A stretch of DNA of 64,000 nucleotides. Origin: Vigna angularis (taxonomy: Eukaryota > Streptophyta > Magnoliopsida > Fabales > Fabaceae). A model generated the notes under the pieces. The model saw nothing but the letters and a program-made list of their open reading frames with translations. It searched no databases and had not been told where the DNA came from. Shown here piece after piece: positions 47,933-60,347 of the stretch (the first letter of the stretch is position 1; each line of letters begins with the position of its first letter). The position numbers were made by a program, and so were the translations under genes. The stretch lies in NCBI RefSeq assembly GCF_016808095.1, contig NC_068970.1, positions 52,106,130 to 52,170,129 of the forward strand, written 5' to 3'.

Positions 47933-50353
47933 TGTAACATCCCAAAAATACAGTTTAAAACTATATAGTAGAATAATCACATTCAATAATAATTCAGATC
48001 AATCTTACACTAGAGTAGAGCGAACGCTTATGGCCGAACGACCTTACATAAAAGAGTTACAAAAATTAACTATACAGGTTAAGAAAGTTTATCCGAACGG
48101 TTTACAAAAACTTATACCGAACGGTCAGAATAAATCAAAAGGGGAGGTGATCGAACGACCACCTTACTATACTATACTACTGACCGAACATCCTATTGTT
48201 CGGTCTTCACTTCTACCTCAACCAGATTTTCTTCCTCTAGCGCCTCTTCCAGAAGTTCGTCTCTTTCTGTTCACATCCGCAACGGATGATCATTGTAATG
48301 ACAAGGACAGACGTACAAAACAAGACAACACAGGAAAAACATAGGGTAAGCTTATGTAATTTAATTCAGTTACAAACATACAATTTATACCATCGACACA
48401 AAGATAAATTTAGTCACACGTTTCATACAAAGCCTAATACTAGACTGACTGTCCGGACTGTATGAAATCTGTGTAGCTACGACGTTCGTGCACCCGGGTG
48501 ATGTAGTAACTGGAATGTTCTCATCAGCTGCCACCCGAGGTTAGTCCTATCTGTCCAAAGTACCCCTAAGGACTAGGACCTCCTGCCGTTCCCACACATG
48601 ACCTACCCTCCTCTACGTGAGGACGAGTACTCACGGAACATCAGGATGAACCGCCAGCTTAGCATAACCACATTCATACTTCACAAATTCAGTAATCATC
48701 CATGAGTCGTTCCTCCCTGGAACGCTCGTTCATAATCCACAACATTTCATCCATCTCATATTCTCTTCATCTTTCATTATCCATCATTTTAATTTCATCT
48801 TTGTTCACCGATTTTAAGGACATCAAATACCGAACGTTCAATCCTCACTCAAAACGAGGATGAACACTTGGAACGAGACAGAGAAGTCTCCCATTCCAGA
48901 ATAGAATAAAACCGAGAGGGTTACTATCAGGTTGAGAAAGAAACCGAGTACCATTATCCATATCCCAAGGATGAACGTTACTTACAACATGAATCAGTTA
49001 AATGAACTGACTCTCGTGAGCTCAAATCAACACTTCAAAGAACATGTCAAGTACTAAGGCTCTAGGCTGGAACCAATGAATGTAGACACGTCAAGACGCT
49101 TAAAGAACCATACTTAGAATAATTCACATACAGAAACCTAATGTCAGTCAATTACCGAACATGGTAGAGGGAAATTCTACTGAAGTTGGACGAACGCTAT
49201 TTTCATCAAGATAGATCATACCATAAACGAGTACAAGCGCTTGGTATAAGACCGAGCACTACTCATTTCGAGAGCTTGGTGTGAGACCGAGCACTACTAA
49301 AATTATAATAGAAAGCTTAATAAATATAATAAGATATTATTGGAATTGTGTTTAGGAATAACTAAAATATACAAATATATATATTTACAAAATTTAAGTT
49401 TATCACCGAACACTCGGATGCAACTACGATTGGCCGAACGCTCAAGCATAGTATTACCACACGAAGACGCTCGTCCTCAACTAGGATTCTTTCCAAATGA
49501 AAGAATCCAATTTCAACCAAGTTTACTAGAAACACCGAACGGTCAAGGACCGTTCAGTACCGAACGTACAATTTCATAGTGGAAATTTATACCAGAATCA
49601 TTTATATTCAAACTCATTTCTCAACATATAACTTCAAAATTTCATACCTTCATATCATAGTAAATTTCATATACTTCATACATCAGAACATAGCAACCAT
49701 CATATTTCATATAGTCAAATATCTCAACAATTCATGCTTCATTTAATTTAGCAAATCAACGAACGTTCATACAGAACAGTAAACATAAAAATTGAATTAA
49801 ATAAGCTTCCCTTACCGCTGAGCGTGAACGAACGTCCTAGACAGAATATGGTTCGCCTGACTATAATTTCTTCTACTCTCGACGCTCAACAACTCTTCAA
49901 ACTAAATCACACAACAGAAAACCAACAATGGCTCAGACAAGACGACATCATGCAACCAGAACTTGGTTTGCATGTACTAGAGAACGAACGGCTAAGGACA
50001 AGAAGAACTTACCAGTTCAGAACTCGAAACTGTTCGGTTCAAACTGAAGCTTGGGACGCCGGAAGTGCTTCTACGGTGCCTGAACGGTGATCGGAGAAGA
50101 GAAATGGTGAGTTTCGGTAAAGAGAAGGGAGAGCTTTTAGTGAGAAGGAGGAGAAATGGAAATTTTCAGAGTTTGAGGAAGAAGAGTGCATGTAGAGAGT
50201 GTGACGCGAATTTCAGAAAAATCAGTTTTGTTTAAACCGAACGTCCGCTCCTCTGCTGACACCTGCATTCCACTATCTGATTTCTGACTCCCCTCAGCTT
50301 GACACCCGGTGTCCGTTCAGAGGGGTTTGGGTGCGTTTTTAATGGTTCTGACA
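47933..50353 (-). mobile_element. Solo LTR of the second chromovirus family (copy 2)
   Basis: The LTR is 2421 bp with - strand start TGTCAGAACC and end GATGTTACA. The flanks TTATG (47928-47932) and TCATG (50354-50358) form a 4/5 TSD. It is clearly the same family as 19999-22451 and the source type of the fragment at 59014-60312. It contains a two-unit repeat at about 49222-49295 (GCTTGGTATAAGACCGAGCA type), the motif at 49803-49816 and the stem-loop at 48492-48541. Confidence 0.9.
48492..48541 (-). other. Conserved LTR stem-loop (second family, copy 2)
   Basis: CGGGTG (48495-48500) pairs with CACCCG (48532-48537), with the ACC/GGT extension around an unpaired A, as in 20554-20603. Confidence 0.58.
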
Positions 50354-50763
50354 TCATGTAATATTATAACTTTCTTTAATTATTTGTTTGTTTAAAATTA
50401 ATCATTCTCACTTTCGTAACAAATAAATTGATACTACTTGGTAGTAAATTATATTACAAACAAATACTACATTTAAAAATAAATTCATTTTACTGCATTA
50501 TAATTTTTATAATTTTTAAAAATTAATTTTATAAATTATTTATAATTTTTTTTCTCTTTATAAAGATTTTTACAATTAAATATAACATTAATAAATAACA
50601 TTTTATATTACTTTAATAACTAGGGGCATTTTGATAATCTTTAATTTCTACCAATTAAACTAATTTTTAAAATCTATCACATCAATCAAATTCTACACTA
50701 ATTCTCACAAACTTTACTTCAAAATCCACTCTCAATTACCTACAAATTCACTCAAAAAAACAA

Positions 50764-51072
50764 GGCTTAATACCCTATTTTGTCCCCAGTTTCGCTCGAA
50801 AATGTCAAATTAGTCCATCCTTTAAAAAATGCGTCAATTACGTCCTCACTTAATAAAATTTGCATCAATGAAATCTCTTCCGTTAAATCCGTACAAACGG
50901 CGTTAAATATTTTTCTCTTTCTTCTACTTCCTCAATTAACGCCGTTTGTACGGATTTAACAGAAGGGATTTCATTGATGCAAATTTTATTAAGTGAGGAC
51001 ATAATTGACGCATTTTTTAAAGAATGAACTAATTTAACATTTTCGAGCGGAGACAAAATAGGATATTATGCC
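50764..51072. mobile_element. Fold-back MULE-type MITE
   Basis: The 309-bp element consists of two inverted arms of about 135 bp around a short loop. Termini are GGCTTAATACCC and its imperfect inverse. A perfect 9-bp TSD AAAAAACAA lies at 50755-50763 and 51073-51081, the TSD length of Mutator-like elements. The termini resemble those of the Pack-MULE at 52853-53947. Confidence 0.88.
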
Positions 51073-51183
51073 AAAAAACAACTAAAAAATTACCCTCAAA
51101 TCCACTCAAATCCATTCAAATCATCTCCTCCAAATCATCTCCCCCAAATACACCCAAAAGAACAAAGCATTACTTCAAATTAC

Positions 51184-52226
51184 GATGGTATTTGGTCTTA
51201 AAACTTTAGAAATAAAAGATATAAAACTAGTTATTAAATAGCTTTAAAGATTTATTAACATGACTAACAATGTTATTATATATATGTTTATGTGTTAACA
51301 CGTATGTGTGTATGTCTTATTGTATATATCTATTAACAAAGTTTGGAAGAATAAAAATGATTCAAAAATTGAATAGAAACTATATTCAATTTGACATAAA
51401 AATTATGAAACTATGTATTTAAAATAATAAAAAAAATTATATTTTGTAGAATGATGAATATTTTGAAATAAATTAAAAATATATTTATTCTTGATGTTTT
51501 TTGTATTAATTATTTTTATACTGGATTTTTTAATTAAATAAAAGTTATAATAACTAATCATTATGAAAAGATAACGTGTATTAAAATGTAAAACGTATTT
51601 CCTATTTATGTTGTAAATAAGAAAAAAAAAAGTTGTAAGAGGAGTAACAACTAACTCCACCTAAAGTGTGTATAAATACGTAGATATATTTTTTAAGTAC
51701 TTTACTTCAAATAATGTATCGTAGTTGTGTGCAAAAAGATTAAGAAGATCACTTGACTAAATATCAAACATTAAACTTATTTTTATTATATTAACAATAA
51801 AGCTTATTAACTGAACTATTTGATTTAAGCTTTAGTAATAAGTTCAATTTATAAATAATTATATGATTTAGGAGTTAATAATCAATATTTGCATCGTTTT
51901 AATAAATATAAGAAAACGTTTATTTATATCTATATATATATAACTGATTAATATATTGTAATATTAGTACTTAAATTATTATGTGAATTTAAATTTTATC
52001 CATGTTTCAAATTTTAAAATTAAATTAATGTAGTTTTCTTCATTAAATAATGTTAAAAGTTTATTGATTTGACAAAGACGTTGTCAGGTATGTCACATAC
52101 TAAACACACGTGTAACACGTGGACATAATATAATAATATTGTTAGTCATGTTAATAAATCAATAATACCATTTAATAATGATGATTATATCTGTTCATTT
52201 TTTAAAGTTTAAGATTAAACACTATC
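51184..52226. mobile_element. Unclassified TIR element, about 1.04 kb
   Basis: The left end (51184-51280) and right end (about 52125-52226) are imperfect inverted repeats of roughly 90-100 bp. The innermost stretch, GATTTATTAACATGACTAAC, is perfect. The interior is AT-rich with no recognised coding sequence. I could not define a TSD, so the superfamily is open; the long TIR suggests MULE. Confidence 0.62.
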
Positions 52227-52297
52227 AAAATTTAGAATAAAGACGAAATACAGTTTTACAATGGGATTAAATAAATATTTAATCTTAACATAAAAAA

Positions 52298-52567
52298 AAG
52301 TATTTTTTTGTCAATAATATTTATATAAGTTTGTAATTCACACTAACTAAAAAAAGTGCATTGACATAATATACATTTATATTATTTTGTTAAATATTTT
52401 ACACCTATAAATTATGCTTTAGATTTATGACGAACAAATTCTATTATGATAAAAGATATTTCTTTTAGTTATCGATAATTTTGTAAAGTATTATAATATA
52501 ATTTAGAAACAAAGGTGAAAATAATGGATCGAAAGAAATAATAAAAGAAGAAAATTATTTAATATTA
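52298..52567. repeat. Duplicated segment, copy 1
   Basis: This stretch is matched at 54181-54450 in the same orientation, with scattered differences (for example the shared phrase ATTATTTTGTTAAATATTTTA). The two copies lie on either side of the Pack-MULE. Confidence 0.75.
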
Positions 52568-52852
52568 TAAAAATTATTTATTTATAAAAAAATTATTTAA
52601 AGAAAATTATTAACAAATTAAGTTGTATATTTTTTCTATTAAGAAATCTTATATTTTTCAATAGTTTAAATTTATATTTTTTTAATAAAACGTTTTGTGA
52701 AAGAATTTTATAATTTTTTAATATTTTCCTTGGATAATTATTTTATAAATAAACCTAAATATTTTAGATTCATATTTCTAATTTTTAATTTTACATTAAA
52801 TTCGTTTTTCAAATATTTCCACTTACAATCATATTATTATTATTATTTTTAA

Positions 52853-53947
52853 GGTTTAATACCCAATTTTGTCCCCATTTTGGTTCGGAAATCTCAAGTT
52901 AGTCCCTTTATAGAAATGTAAGTGCAATGGATCCTTACTTGTAATTATTTGAGTCTAATGAGTCCCTTCCGTTAAATAGAAGGAAACGGAGTTAGTGGAC
53001 TGATGATGTGGCAGTTGTCTTTGATGAGGTGTCAAGACGCAATTGTTTGCGTGCTTACGTGGAGTTAGGGTTCCTCATTTTGAAATTGAGTTTTATTAAA
53101 AATTGGGGATAAAAGAATTTGGAGGTGATTTGTTGGAGATTATGGCATGTCCGTGTGCGAGAAAGAAGACAGAGGGAGAAATCGCCGTCGAGCGACACAT
53201 TGTGCGATTCGAAATCGGAAGAGGAGAGTGCGGGTAGCATGACCTGGCGCTCCTTGCGATCGAGATCAGAGGCGAGCGCGGCCAAATCGAACTCCGAGAA
53301 GAACGGACCCTGCAAAACAGTGTTCACACAATGCACCGCACACAGCTTCGACTCCTGCACCTCGTGGTACAGCATCCCTCCACTGCTAGCTCCTTCCATC
53401 ATCATCGAATCCTCAATCTCGCAAAAACCGCGAAAGGTAACGGAGTATAAACCCTAATTGCAATTCGCGGTGCTTTTGGTTCGTTCTCTTTGGTTGTGTG
53501 CGATGAGAGGTAACGGTGAAAGTGAGAGAGATGGGGAAGGAAAGGAACTGTAACTGATAAAAAAACATACCTCATCTTCTTTCCTATGCAATATAAAAAT
53601 GAGTAAACTGCTTATTCATTGAAACTAATTACACATGTGTCCATTACTGTGGGTATGTTTCTTTTCTATTTTTCTCGTTTAATTAAATTTGTTGTATATC
53701 AAATTAAAAAGAATATTAAAGACAATTGCGTAAGCACGCAAAAAAAAAATGGGAAAATTGCGTCTTGACACCTCACCAAAGACAACTGCCACATCATCAA
53801 CTCACTAACTCCGTTTCCTTCTATTTAACGGAAGGGACTCATTAGACTCAAATAATTACAAGTAAGGATCCATTGCACTTACATTTTTATAAAGGGACTA
53901 ACTTGAGATTTTCGAACCAAAGTGGGGACAAAATTGGGTATTAAACC
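52853..53947. mobile_element. Pack-MULE carrying an ataxin-3 gene fragment
   Basis: The 1095-bp element has TIRs of about 200 bp starting GGTTTAATACCCAATTTTG, and a perfect 9-bp TSD TATTTTTAA (52844-52852 and 53948-53956). Between the TIRs lies about 680 bp of less AT-rich sequence with no transposase. It includes the start of an ataxin-3 gene. Capture of host gene pieces by Mutator-like elements is well known. The long, closely matching TIRs and perfect TSD indicate fairly recent movement. Confidence 0.93.
53175..53405 (-). pseudogene. Captured ataxin-3 / Josephin-domain exon 1 fragment
   Basis: The frame starting at 53405 encodes the N-terminus of an ataxin-3 type deubiquitinase, with YHEVQESKLCAVHC and NTVLQGPFFSEFDLAALA. 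The catalytic Cys of the Josephin domain is residue 22 here. Family similarity ends at about residue 77 (SHNVSLDGDFS); beyond that the frame runs into unrelated sequence to 53055. The segment just before SHNVS looks shorter than in the plant family. The catalytic His and Asn and the rest of the protein are absent, so no enzyme can be made. Upstream sequence to about 53560 may be the captured 5' UTR and promoter. The parent gene is not in the window. Confidence 0.88.
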
Positions 53948-54180
53948 TATTTTTAACTTATTACATACACAAAATTATTACATAAATTATATTAACTAAA
54001 TAAATATATATTTATCAAAATTAATTTTACAAAAAACAACCATTATAATAATTTTTTATTATCATAATTACAATATATGTTAATTAGTATCTTATTTATT
54101 GTAATTAATGGTAATAGAAAAATTATATATCGGAGTCCTTGTCTTCCAGCTAATCTAGTTTGATTTAAAATAAAATAAGT

Positions 54181-54450
54181 GATATTTTTTTGTCCAAAAT
54201 ATTTATATAAGTTGATAATGCACTGTAACTGAAAAAAGTGAGTGCATTAGCATAAGACACATTTATATTATTTTGTTAAATATTTTAAGCCTATAAATCA
54301 TGTTTTAGATGTATGACAAACAGATTATACTATGATAAAGTGCATTTTTTTAGTTTTTGATAATTTTGTAAAGAATTAAATTATAATATAGAAAGAAAGG
54401 TGAAAACGATGGATTAAGAGAAATAATAAAAGAAAATTATTTAAAAAAAA
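54181..54450. repeat. Duplicated segment, copy 2
   Basis: Partner of 52298-52567 in direct orientation. No TIR or LTR boundary was found around either copy. Confidence 0.75.
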
Positions 54451-55102
54451 TATTTGTTAAACTGTTTCACATGGGAGTTACTCTCATTTCTAATGAGTAT
54501 ATTTTAAGAGATTTTGGTTAGATTAAGAAGATTAAGAAGAAAGCCGTTGTTTTTGGATGCCAAGAAGGCAAGGGAAAGCTTTTAGGAAAATGTTCTTTTA
54601 AGCTTTTAACGTCTCTTATAACATTTGAATAACATTTGAATAAGACAGATAACTGAACGGGGCATATGTGTCGGAGATCATTATTTTAATGTGATTCTGT
54701 GATCCCTATCTGCACACAAAAATTGCTTTCAAGGGTCAATGATGATGAATCCATGGTATTCCCCATTTCTCATTTATTCCTAAACTATTGGACCATTGTC
54801 ACTGACATATCATATGCATAGTTTCCAACACTGATGAATAATCCTATTGGATGAAGATACATGAGAGAGAAACAAAGTTGATGTTTTCAAAGCGTATACC
54901 AATTTATGCAATTGCATTGGTATTAAAAAAAATGTTTAATATTTAGAAGCTGGGAACTTATAAGACAAATAGCCCTTTAATATTTAGAAACAATTCCAAA
55001 CATGGACATTCACATTGACACTACACCAATAGTATGATTTTCCAACAAAAGAAAAAAAAATAGAGTAGCAATTCAGAAAAATAAACAGTTCATGAAGAAG
55101 AA
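54451..55102. other. 3' flank of the sugar transporter gene
   Basis: AT-rich. It should include the 3' UTR of the - strand gene ending at 55103. No other gene was seen. Confidence 0.55.
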
Positions 55103-58100
55103 CTACACTTTAGGCCCTTTGCCCATTTCAACACCATTGCCATGATCATCATGTTCAACGAATCTGGACCAGAACGGGTGTGCCCTCCAAACTTGGCCCA
55201 TTTCTTCAATTGGAATGCCCTTGGTTTCAGGCAAGAAGAAGAAAATGAAGATTGTCATCACGAACACAAAGAAGGCAAAGAAGATGAACAAGCCAAACTT
55301 CATGTGGCAAAGCATTGTCAGGAAGACTTGAGCTATCACAAAAGTGAAGAACATGTTCACGGAAACGTTGATACTTTGAGCTGCCGAACGAATCTCTAAT
55401 GGAAAGATCTCACTGGGCACCAACCACCCTAGGGGACCCCATGACCAGGCAAATGCTGCTACGTAAATGCAGATGAAGAGAACCACAACAATTGCATACC
55501 ACTTTGGCAAATCACCAGGGTGCCCGTCAACTCCAAACTTGGCTCCAATTGCAGCTGCAACCACGGCCTACACACACCAACATACACAACATCAGCATTT
55601 CTTAAGCAATAAGCTAACTTACTTTAATACAAACGCTAAAGTCAACAATTTTCATTCAATAAACCATGCAATTAGAGGGTACCTGACAAATGAGCATTTG
55701 AACACCACCTTCAAGGAAAAGGGCTCTCCTACCCCACTTATCAACACCATAAATTGAGACACAAGTTGCAACAACGTTGACAACACCAGTGATCACAGCT
55801 GACATTAGAGCAGCATCGTCCTTAAACCCAATGGAGCTGAACAGGACAGGAGCGTAAAACATGATGACATTGATTCCAGTAAGTTGCTGGAAAAACGGAA
55901 TCAACACTGCCATAGTGAGGTGGGGTCTGTACTTTCTTTGCAACAAGTTCCTCCACGGGTGCTCCACTAGGAGTGAAGATTCACTAGCTTCAACTAAATC
56001 ATTGAACTCTTCATCAACATCACTCACACCACGGACTTTCTGAAGCTGGGCCCTGGCTTTCTCACGATCACCCCTTTCAATCATGGAATTGGGAGTGTCT
56101 GGAAGGACTAGTGACCCAACTGTGATTATAAGGGCAGGGACCATAGCTCCACCCAAACTCAACCTCCATCCCCAACCACCACTGATTTTGGCAAAGAAGT
56201 AGTTCAACACATTGGCCACAAGTATTCCAACCGTGATTGACAATTGGAAGCCAATGTTCAATGCTCCTCTGTACTTGTATGGAGCCATCTCAGACAGGTA
56301 GAGCGGCACAGACTGGTAAATTTAAATAAACTTTCATCAGTAAAAGCTTAAATAAAATAACAACATTGATATACAAACATTTTTACTGATAAACAAGTAA
56401 CAGTGTGGGACCACGGGTTCTTCTCAACTTGCAAAGTTTATTTGTTGGAAAAGTAACTTGGAAAACAAAACCTAGCAATGGAAAACTGGAGTACGATTTC
56501 GATTTCGTAAATTCAATATTTTTTAAAATTCAACGCCGTGGAAAATAATGCAAAAGAACGTGGGAACAAGAAGCGAGGATGACACTGGCGAAGAAAAAAG
56601 GGGGCCAATAATTAAGCCACTATTAGTAAATTAGTGGAACCAAGCTCCATTTGTGTCATCCTAATTCAGCCATCCCACCACTCTCAACAACACATGCTAA
56701 GTAAGATTCTTTGGTTATCATTCAAACAAGTCCAATCTGCTAAGTTTCAAAAGGGATTAGTAAAAACAAAAAGCAGAGTCAGAACTAGCCGAAATAATTG
56801 GCAGTTTCATACGTAGAGTAGAAAAATAGCCCCAAAAGAGAGTAAAGTAGGGAAATGAATAGTTGCGAATTGGACGACTGACTTTTTGAGTCAATAAAAA
56901 ACTATAATCACATCCAATGAATGCCTGAAAATTGAGAAAACTTATATTAACTACGTGTCAGCAACTTTCTTTTCTACAAAAGGTTTCCTCTTTCTGTCAG
57001 AGTAAATAAGACGTATAGATAGATAGATACATTCATACGGAGTTCCATTTTTTATAATAATTATTGCCCCTTCTCCAGTGGTAAGTCAGCATGAAAAATG
57101 AATCAAAATAAATACTTATCAGATCTGGGAAAAGGGTTCTTTTCAGAATCAAGTAAAACAGTGCACAACGGACAAATTAAACGACAAGACGTCGTAATAC
57201 TCAATTATCAAGCAAAGAAATGCACAAAACGACGACGGCAACGAAGGAATAGTATCTGGGACATTATCAGAATGGTTTAGTGTCTTAAAATTCGAAAAAG
57301 CAGATATTTTGACTTTTCTTCACCCAAGAGAGAGAATATCGGAGACATGCCCTTCCCCCGTGTTAAATTTCAGCAAAACCAAAATTAAAAAGAAAAATAT
57401 TTTTGCTAGAACAAAAGAGGAAAAAAAAGAGTCTGTTGGGTAAATAATGGAAGTTTTTAATTAAAAGGGGTTTGAATTGACAGTGACTCATTTACTTAAA
57501 AAGTGAAGAAGAGCGTAGACATTGAGAATACCTGATTGGCGAAGCCGATACCGAACCCGAGCAAGATCCGACCCACGATGAGCATCCACACGCGTTGGGC
57601 GAAACCGTTTATGAGAGCACCGACAAGGAAAAGCAGGCCACCGAAAAGCATGGAGAGTTTCCGACCGAACCGCCGCGTGATGGTGGAGGCAACCAGCGAC
57701 GACAACAGCGCCGCCAGGTACAGCGACGAGGTGAACATCGTGAGTGTCGCGCTGTCGTATTGGCAGTACTCGTTCGACGTTTTGTCCTTGTTCTTCTTAT
57801 CGAACACCGACGGGAAAAACTTCTTCAGAAACGGATCCATGGACGTGACCCCACCTGATCATAGTCCAACACGTTAAAACAAAGAACGTCACGCACTGAC
57901 ACGCAGACATGAATCATGAGCCACAACAAACCACTACCGCTAACAGAAAAAGTGCCGACATGTGACTTATGCGTACCTGAAATTCCGATGTCGTAACCGA
58001 AGATCAAACCACCCATGGCTGCAACTATGCATGTTACTGTCACGAAAGGAGTGAGGCTCCCAGGGTAAGCCTTACTCCCTCCGCTGCTTATTCCTCCCAC

Positions 58101-58109
58101 CGCCGGCAT
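55103..58109 (-). CDS. Hexose/H+ symporter, sugar transport protein (STP) family, four exons
   Basis: Exons on the - strand: 58109-57977, 57854-57532, 56312-55683 and 55567-55103. All borders are GT-AG and phases join, giving 1551 nt for 516 residues, the normal STP length. The N-terminus has [18 protein letters not shown] and [15 protein letters not shown] in the first membrane helix. Asp40 and Arg140 ([17 protein letters not shown]) correspond to the pair that couples protons to sugar in the STP structure. Cys75 (NEYCQY) and Cys449 are candidates for the STP lid disulfide. GRK/GRR loops, [35 protein letters not shown] and the C-terminal PETKG are all present. Twelve membrane helices are expected, as in the family. 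It resembles STP1/STP12-type importers of monosaccharides at the plasma membrane. The precise substrate is inferred. Confidence 0.97.
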
Positions 58110-58228
58110 TCTTTTCCTATCTCTTTCCGAACAAGATAGAAAAGACTGAGAAAAAGTGAGGAAGAAGAAGAAGAAGAAACAGAGGCAACAGAAAGAAGAT
58201 GGAGCTTTTGATTTGAGACTTGGAAGTG

Positions 58229-58237
58229 TTTATATAG
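58229..58237 (-). promoter_or_regulatory. TATA box of the sugar transporter gene
   Basis: CTATATAAA on the - strand lies about 120 bp upstream of the start codon. Transcription would begin near 58200, giving a 5' UTR of about 90 nt rich in purines on the + strand (pyrimidines in the mRNA). Confidence 0.7.
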
Positions 58238-58759
58238 CAAATTTCCTTACTTTTAATCATCGGATGAGCTGTCAATGATGATGATATAATATTAACAAAT
58301 GTTTATCTATAAAATAAATATTTTATTAAATTTTTATTCAAGATATGGAAGTTTTAAGAAACTGTTAAGGTAAGTGGCCTCGGGACAATTAATAAATACT
58401 TATTATTTCATTTATATCATCTATTTTATATAATAATTAGAGATAATTTCTACTTTTTTTATTAATTCATTGTTGATTACATTTGACAGGGATATATTAT
58501 TTGTTACTAAATGAAATTAAATTTGTTATAAGTCAATTATGTTTCAGTGATTCAAAACTTTTTTCAATTTTTGCTGGTATTTCTTAGCAGGATATGTTAA
58601 AAAATAATTAAAGCATTCAATACAAATGGAAAAATATTTAATACTTGCTCTGCTATCAAATTTGCTTTCCATAAATACTGACAAAAACCGACATTTTTAA
58701 ATGAAACACACAAAGTAAATGTATTTATTAAATAGTTATTAGAAACGTTTAAGAGCGTA
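58238..58759. other. Upstream region of the sugar transporter gene
   Basis: AT-rich with no gene. It separates the TATA box from the repeat-flanked LTR fragment. Confidence 0.55.
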
Positions 58760-59003
58760 GGTAGGCTCACCAAAAAAAAAAAACAGCCATACCCTATTTA
58801 AATCTACCACATAAACTATATCGTATTGATTTAAAAATAATAAGATTATAATTATTATTATCTATATTCTTGGTTTAATAGATAATAAATAAAAAGATGA
58901 ACATATCTTTTTCTTTTTATTTCACGTGGATACGAGGATATCTAAAATTTCCTTAGAGCTAGAGATATAAAGACATCGCGAAGTGTTAATTATTCTCTTG
59001 AAT
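58760..59003. repeat. 244-bp direct repeat, left copy
   Basis: It begins GGTAGGCTCACC and ends CTCTTGAAT. It is nearly identical to 60348-60587, and the two copies frame the LTR fragment. The repeat is far longer than any TSD. Confidence 0.92.
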
Positions 59004-59013
59004 GTAGACAAGA

Positions 59014-60312
59014 GAATGTAGACACGTCAAGACGTTAAAAAATCATACTTAGATTAATTCATATACAGAAATCCAATGCCAGTCAATGACCGAACATAGT
59101 AAAGGAAAATTCTACTGAAGTTGGACGAACGCTATTTCATCAAGATGGATCAATTACAAACGAGTATAAGCGCTTGGTATAAGACCGAGCACCACTCATT
59201 ACGAGAGCTTGGTGTGAGACCTATCACTCATTTAAACTTATAATAGAAACTTTAATATGGTAAGATACGATGGAGACAGTTTTTAAGAATAACTAAATAT
59301 ACAAATACATGTTTACAAGATTTTCAGTTCCTCACGTAACACTCAGGTGCATCTACGTTTTGCCGAACGCTCAAACATAGCACTATTACAAGAAGGTGCT
59401 CGTTCTCAACTACAATTCTTCCCAAATGAAAGAATTCAATTTCAAAGAAGTTTACTAGCAACACCGAACGGTCAAGGACCGTTCAATGACGAACGTACAT
59501 TATCATAGTGAGAATTTCATATTCAGATTTTCATTTATCTTCAGCTCATTTTTCAATACAACATTTCATAACCTTATAACTTCACATAAAACATAAATTT
59601 ACATACTTCATAAAATCTATATAATGTTAATAAATCATACTCCAAACAAACAATCATACTCACATTCATACACTCCAAACATATCAATCATCATGCATTT
59701 ATTCATTTCAGTCAATTAGCGATCGTTCATACAACCCAATAAACAGATAAATTAAATTAATAAGTTTCCCTTACCTCTAGCGTGAACGAACGTCTTAAAG
59801 ACAGAATACGCTTCGCTTGACTGAAATTCCTTCTACCCTTACGTTTCACAACTCTTTAAACTAACTAAACAACCAAAAACCAAAAGTGGTTCAGACAGGA
59901 TAACAACATGCAACCGGTACTTGGTTTGCATGTACTAGAGAACGAACGGCTAAGGACAAAGAAACTTACCAGTTTCAGAACTCTAATCTGTTCGGTTCAA
60001 ATTGAAGCTTGGGACGCTGGGAGTGCTCCCACGGTGCCTGAACAGAGATTGGAGTAGAGAATTGGTGAGTTTCGGTAGAGAGAAGGAAGAACTTTTAGAG
60101 AGAAGAAGGAGAATTCGAAAGATCATGATTTTTGGAGAAGATGAGTGCATGTAGAGAGTGTGACGCGGTTTTCAAAGAAATCAGTTTTGTTTAAAACGAA
60201 CGTCTGCTCGTCTGCTGACACCTGCATTTCACTATCTGATTTTCGAATCTTCGTTGATTGACACCTGGCGTCCGTGCAGAGGATTTTGGGTGCGTTTTTA
60301 ATGATTCTGACA
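59014..60312 (-). repeat. 5' fragment of second-family chromovirus LTR
   Basis: It matches roughly 49073-50353 of the solo LTR. On the - strand it starts TGTCAGAATC at 60312 and runs about 1.3 kb before breaking off at 59014, so the LTR 3' part with the stem-loop is missing. The motif AGGTAAGGGAAAC is kept (59762-59776). At the broken end GAATGTAGACA is present twice (59000-59010 and 59014-59024). After the LTR terminus a second, shorter copy of the terminal phrase (TTTTGGGTGCGTTTTAATGA) lies at about 60319-60338. The sense strand points toward the sugar transporter gene. Confidence 0.88.
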
Positions 60313-60347
60313 GGAGGGTTTTGGGTGCGTTTTAATGAAGCCTGAGA

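Larger units (their letters stand above)
46758..51169. mobile_element. Possible worn TIR transposon, heavily nested
   Basis: The left end GCTGCGTTCGGTTGGG resembles the inverse of the right end (GCTTTGTTCTTTTGGG when read inward), and both ends continue with repeated GATTTG phrases. No TSD could be confirmed. The solo LTR at 47933-50353 and the MITE at 50764-51072 lie inside it. The left boundary coincides with the copia-type insertion, so it may be a coincidence or the continuation of the worn LTR at 37480. Confidence 0.3.

Noticed and set aside
57536..57877. + strand frames over the STP second exon
   Set aside because: They are antisense to a conserved membrane-protein exon with good splice sites.
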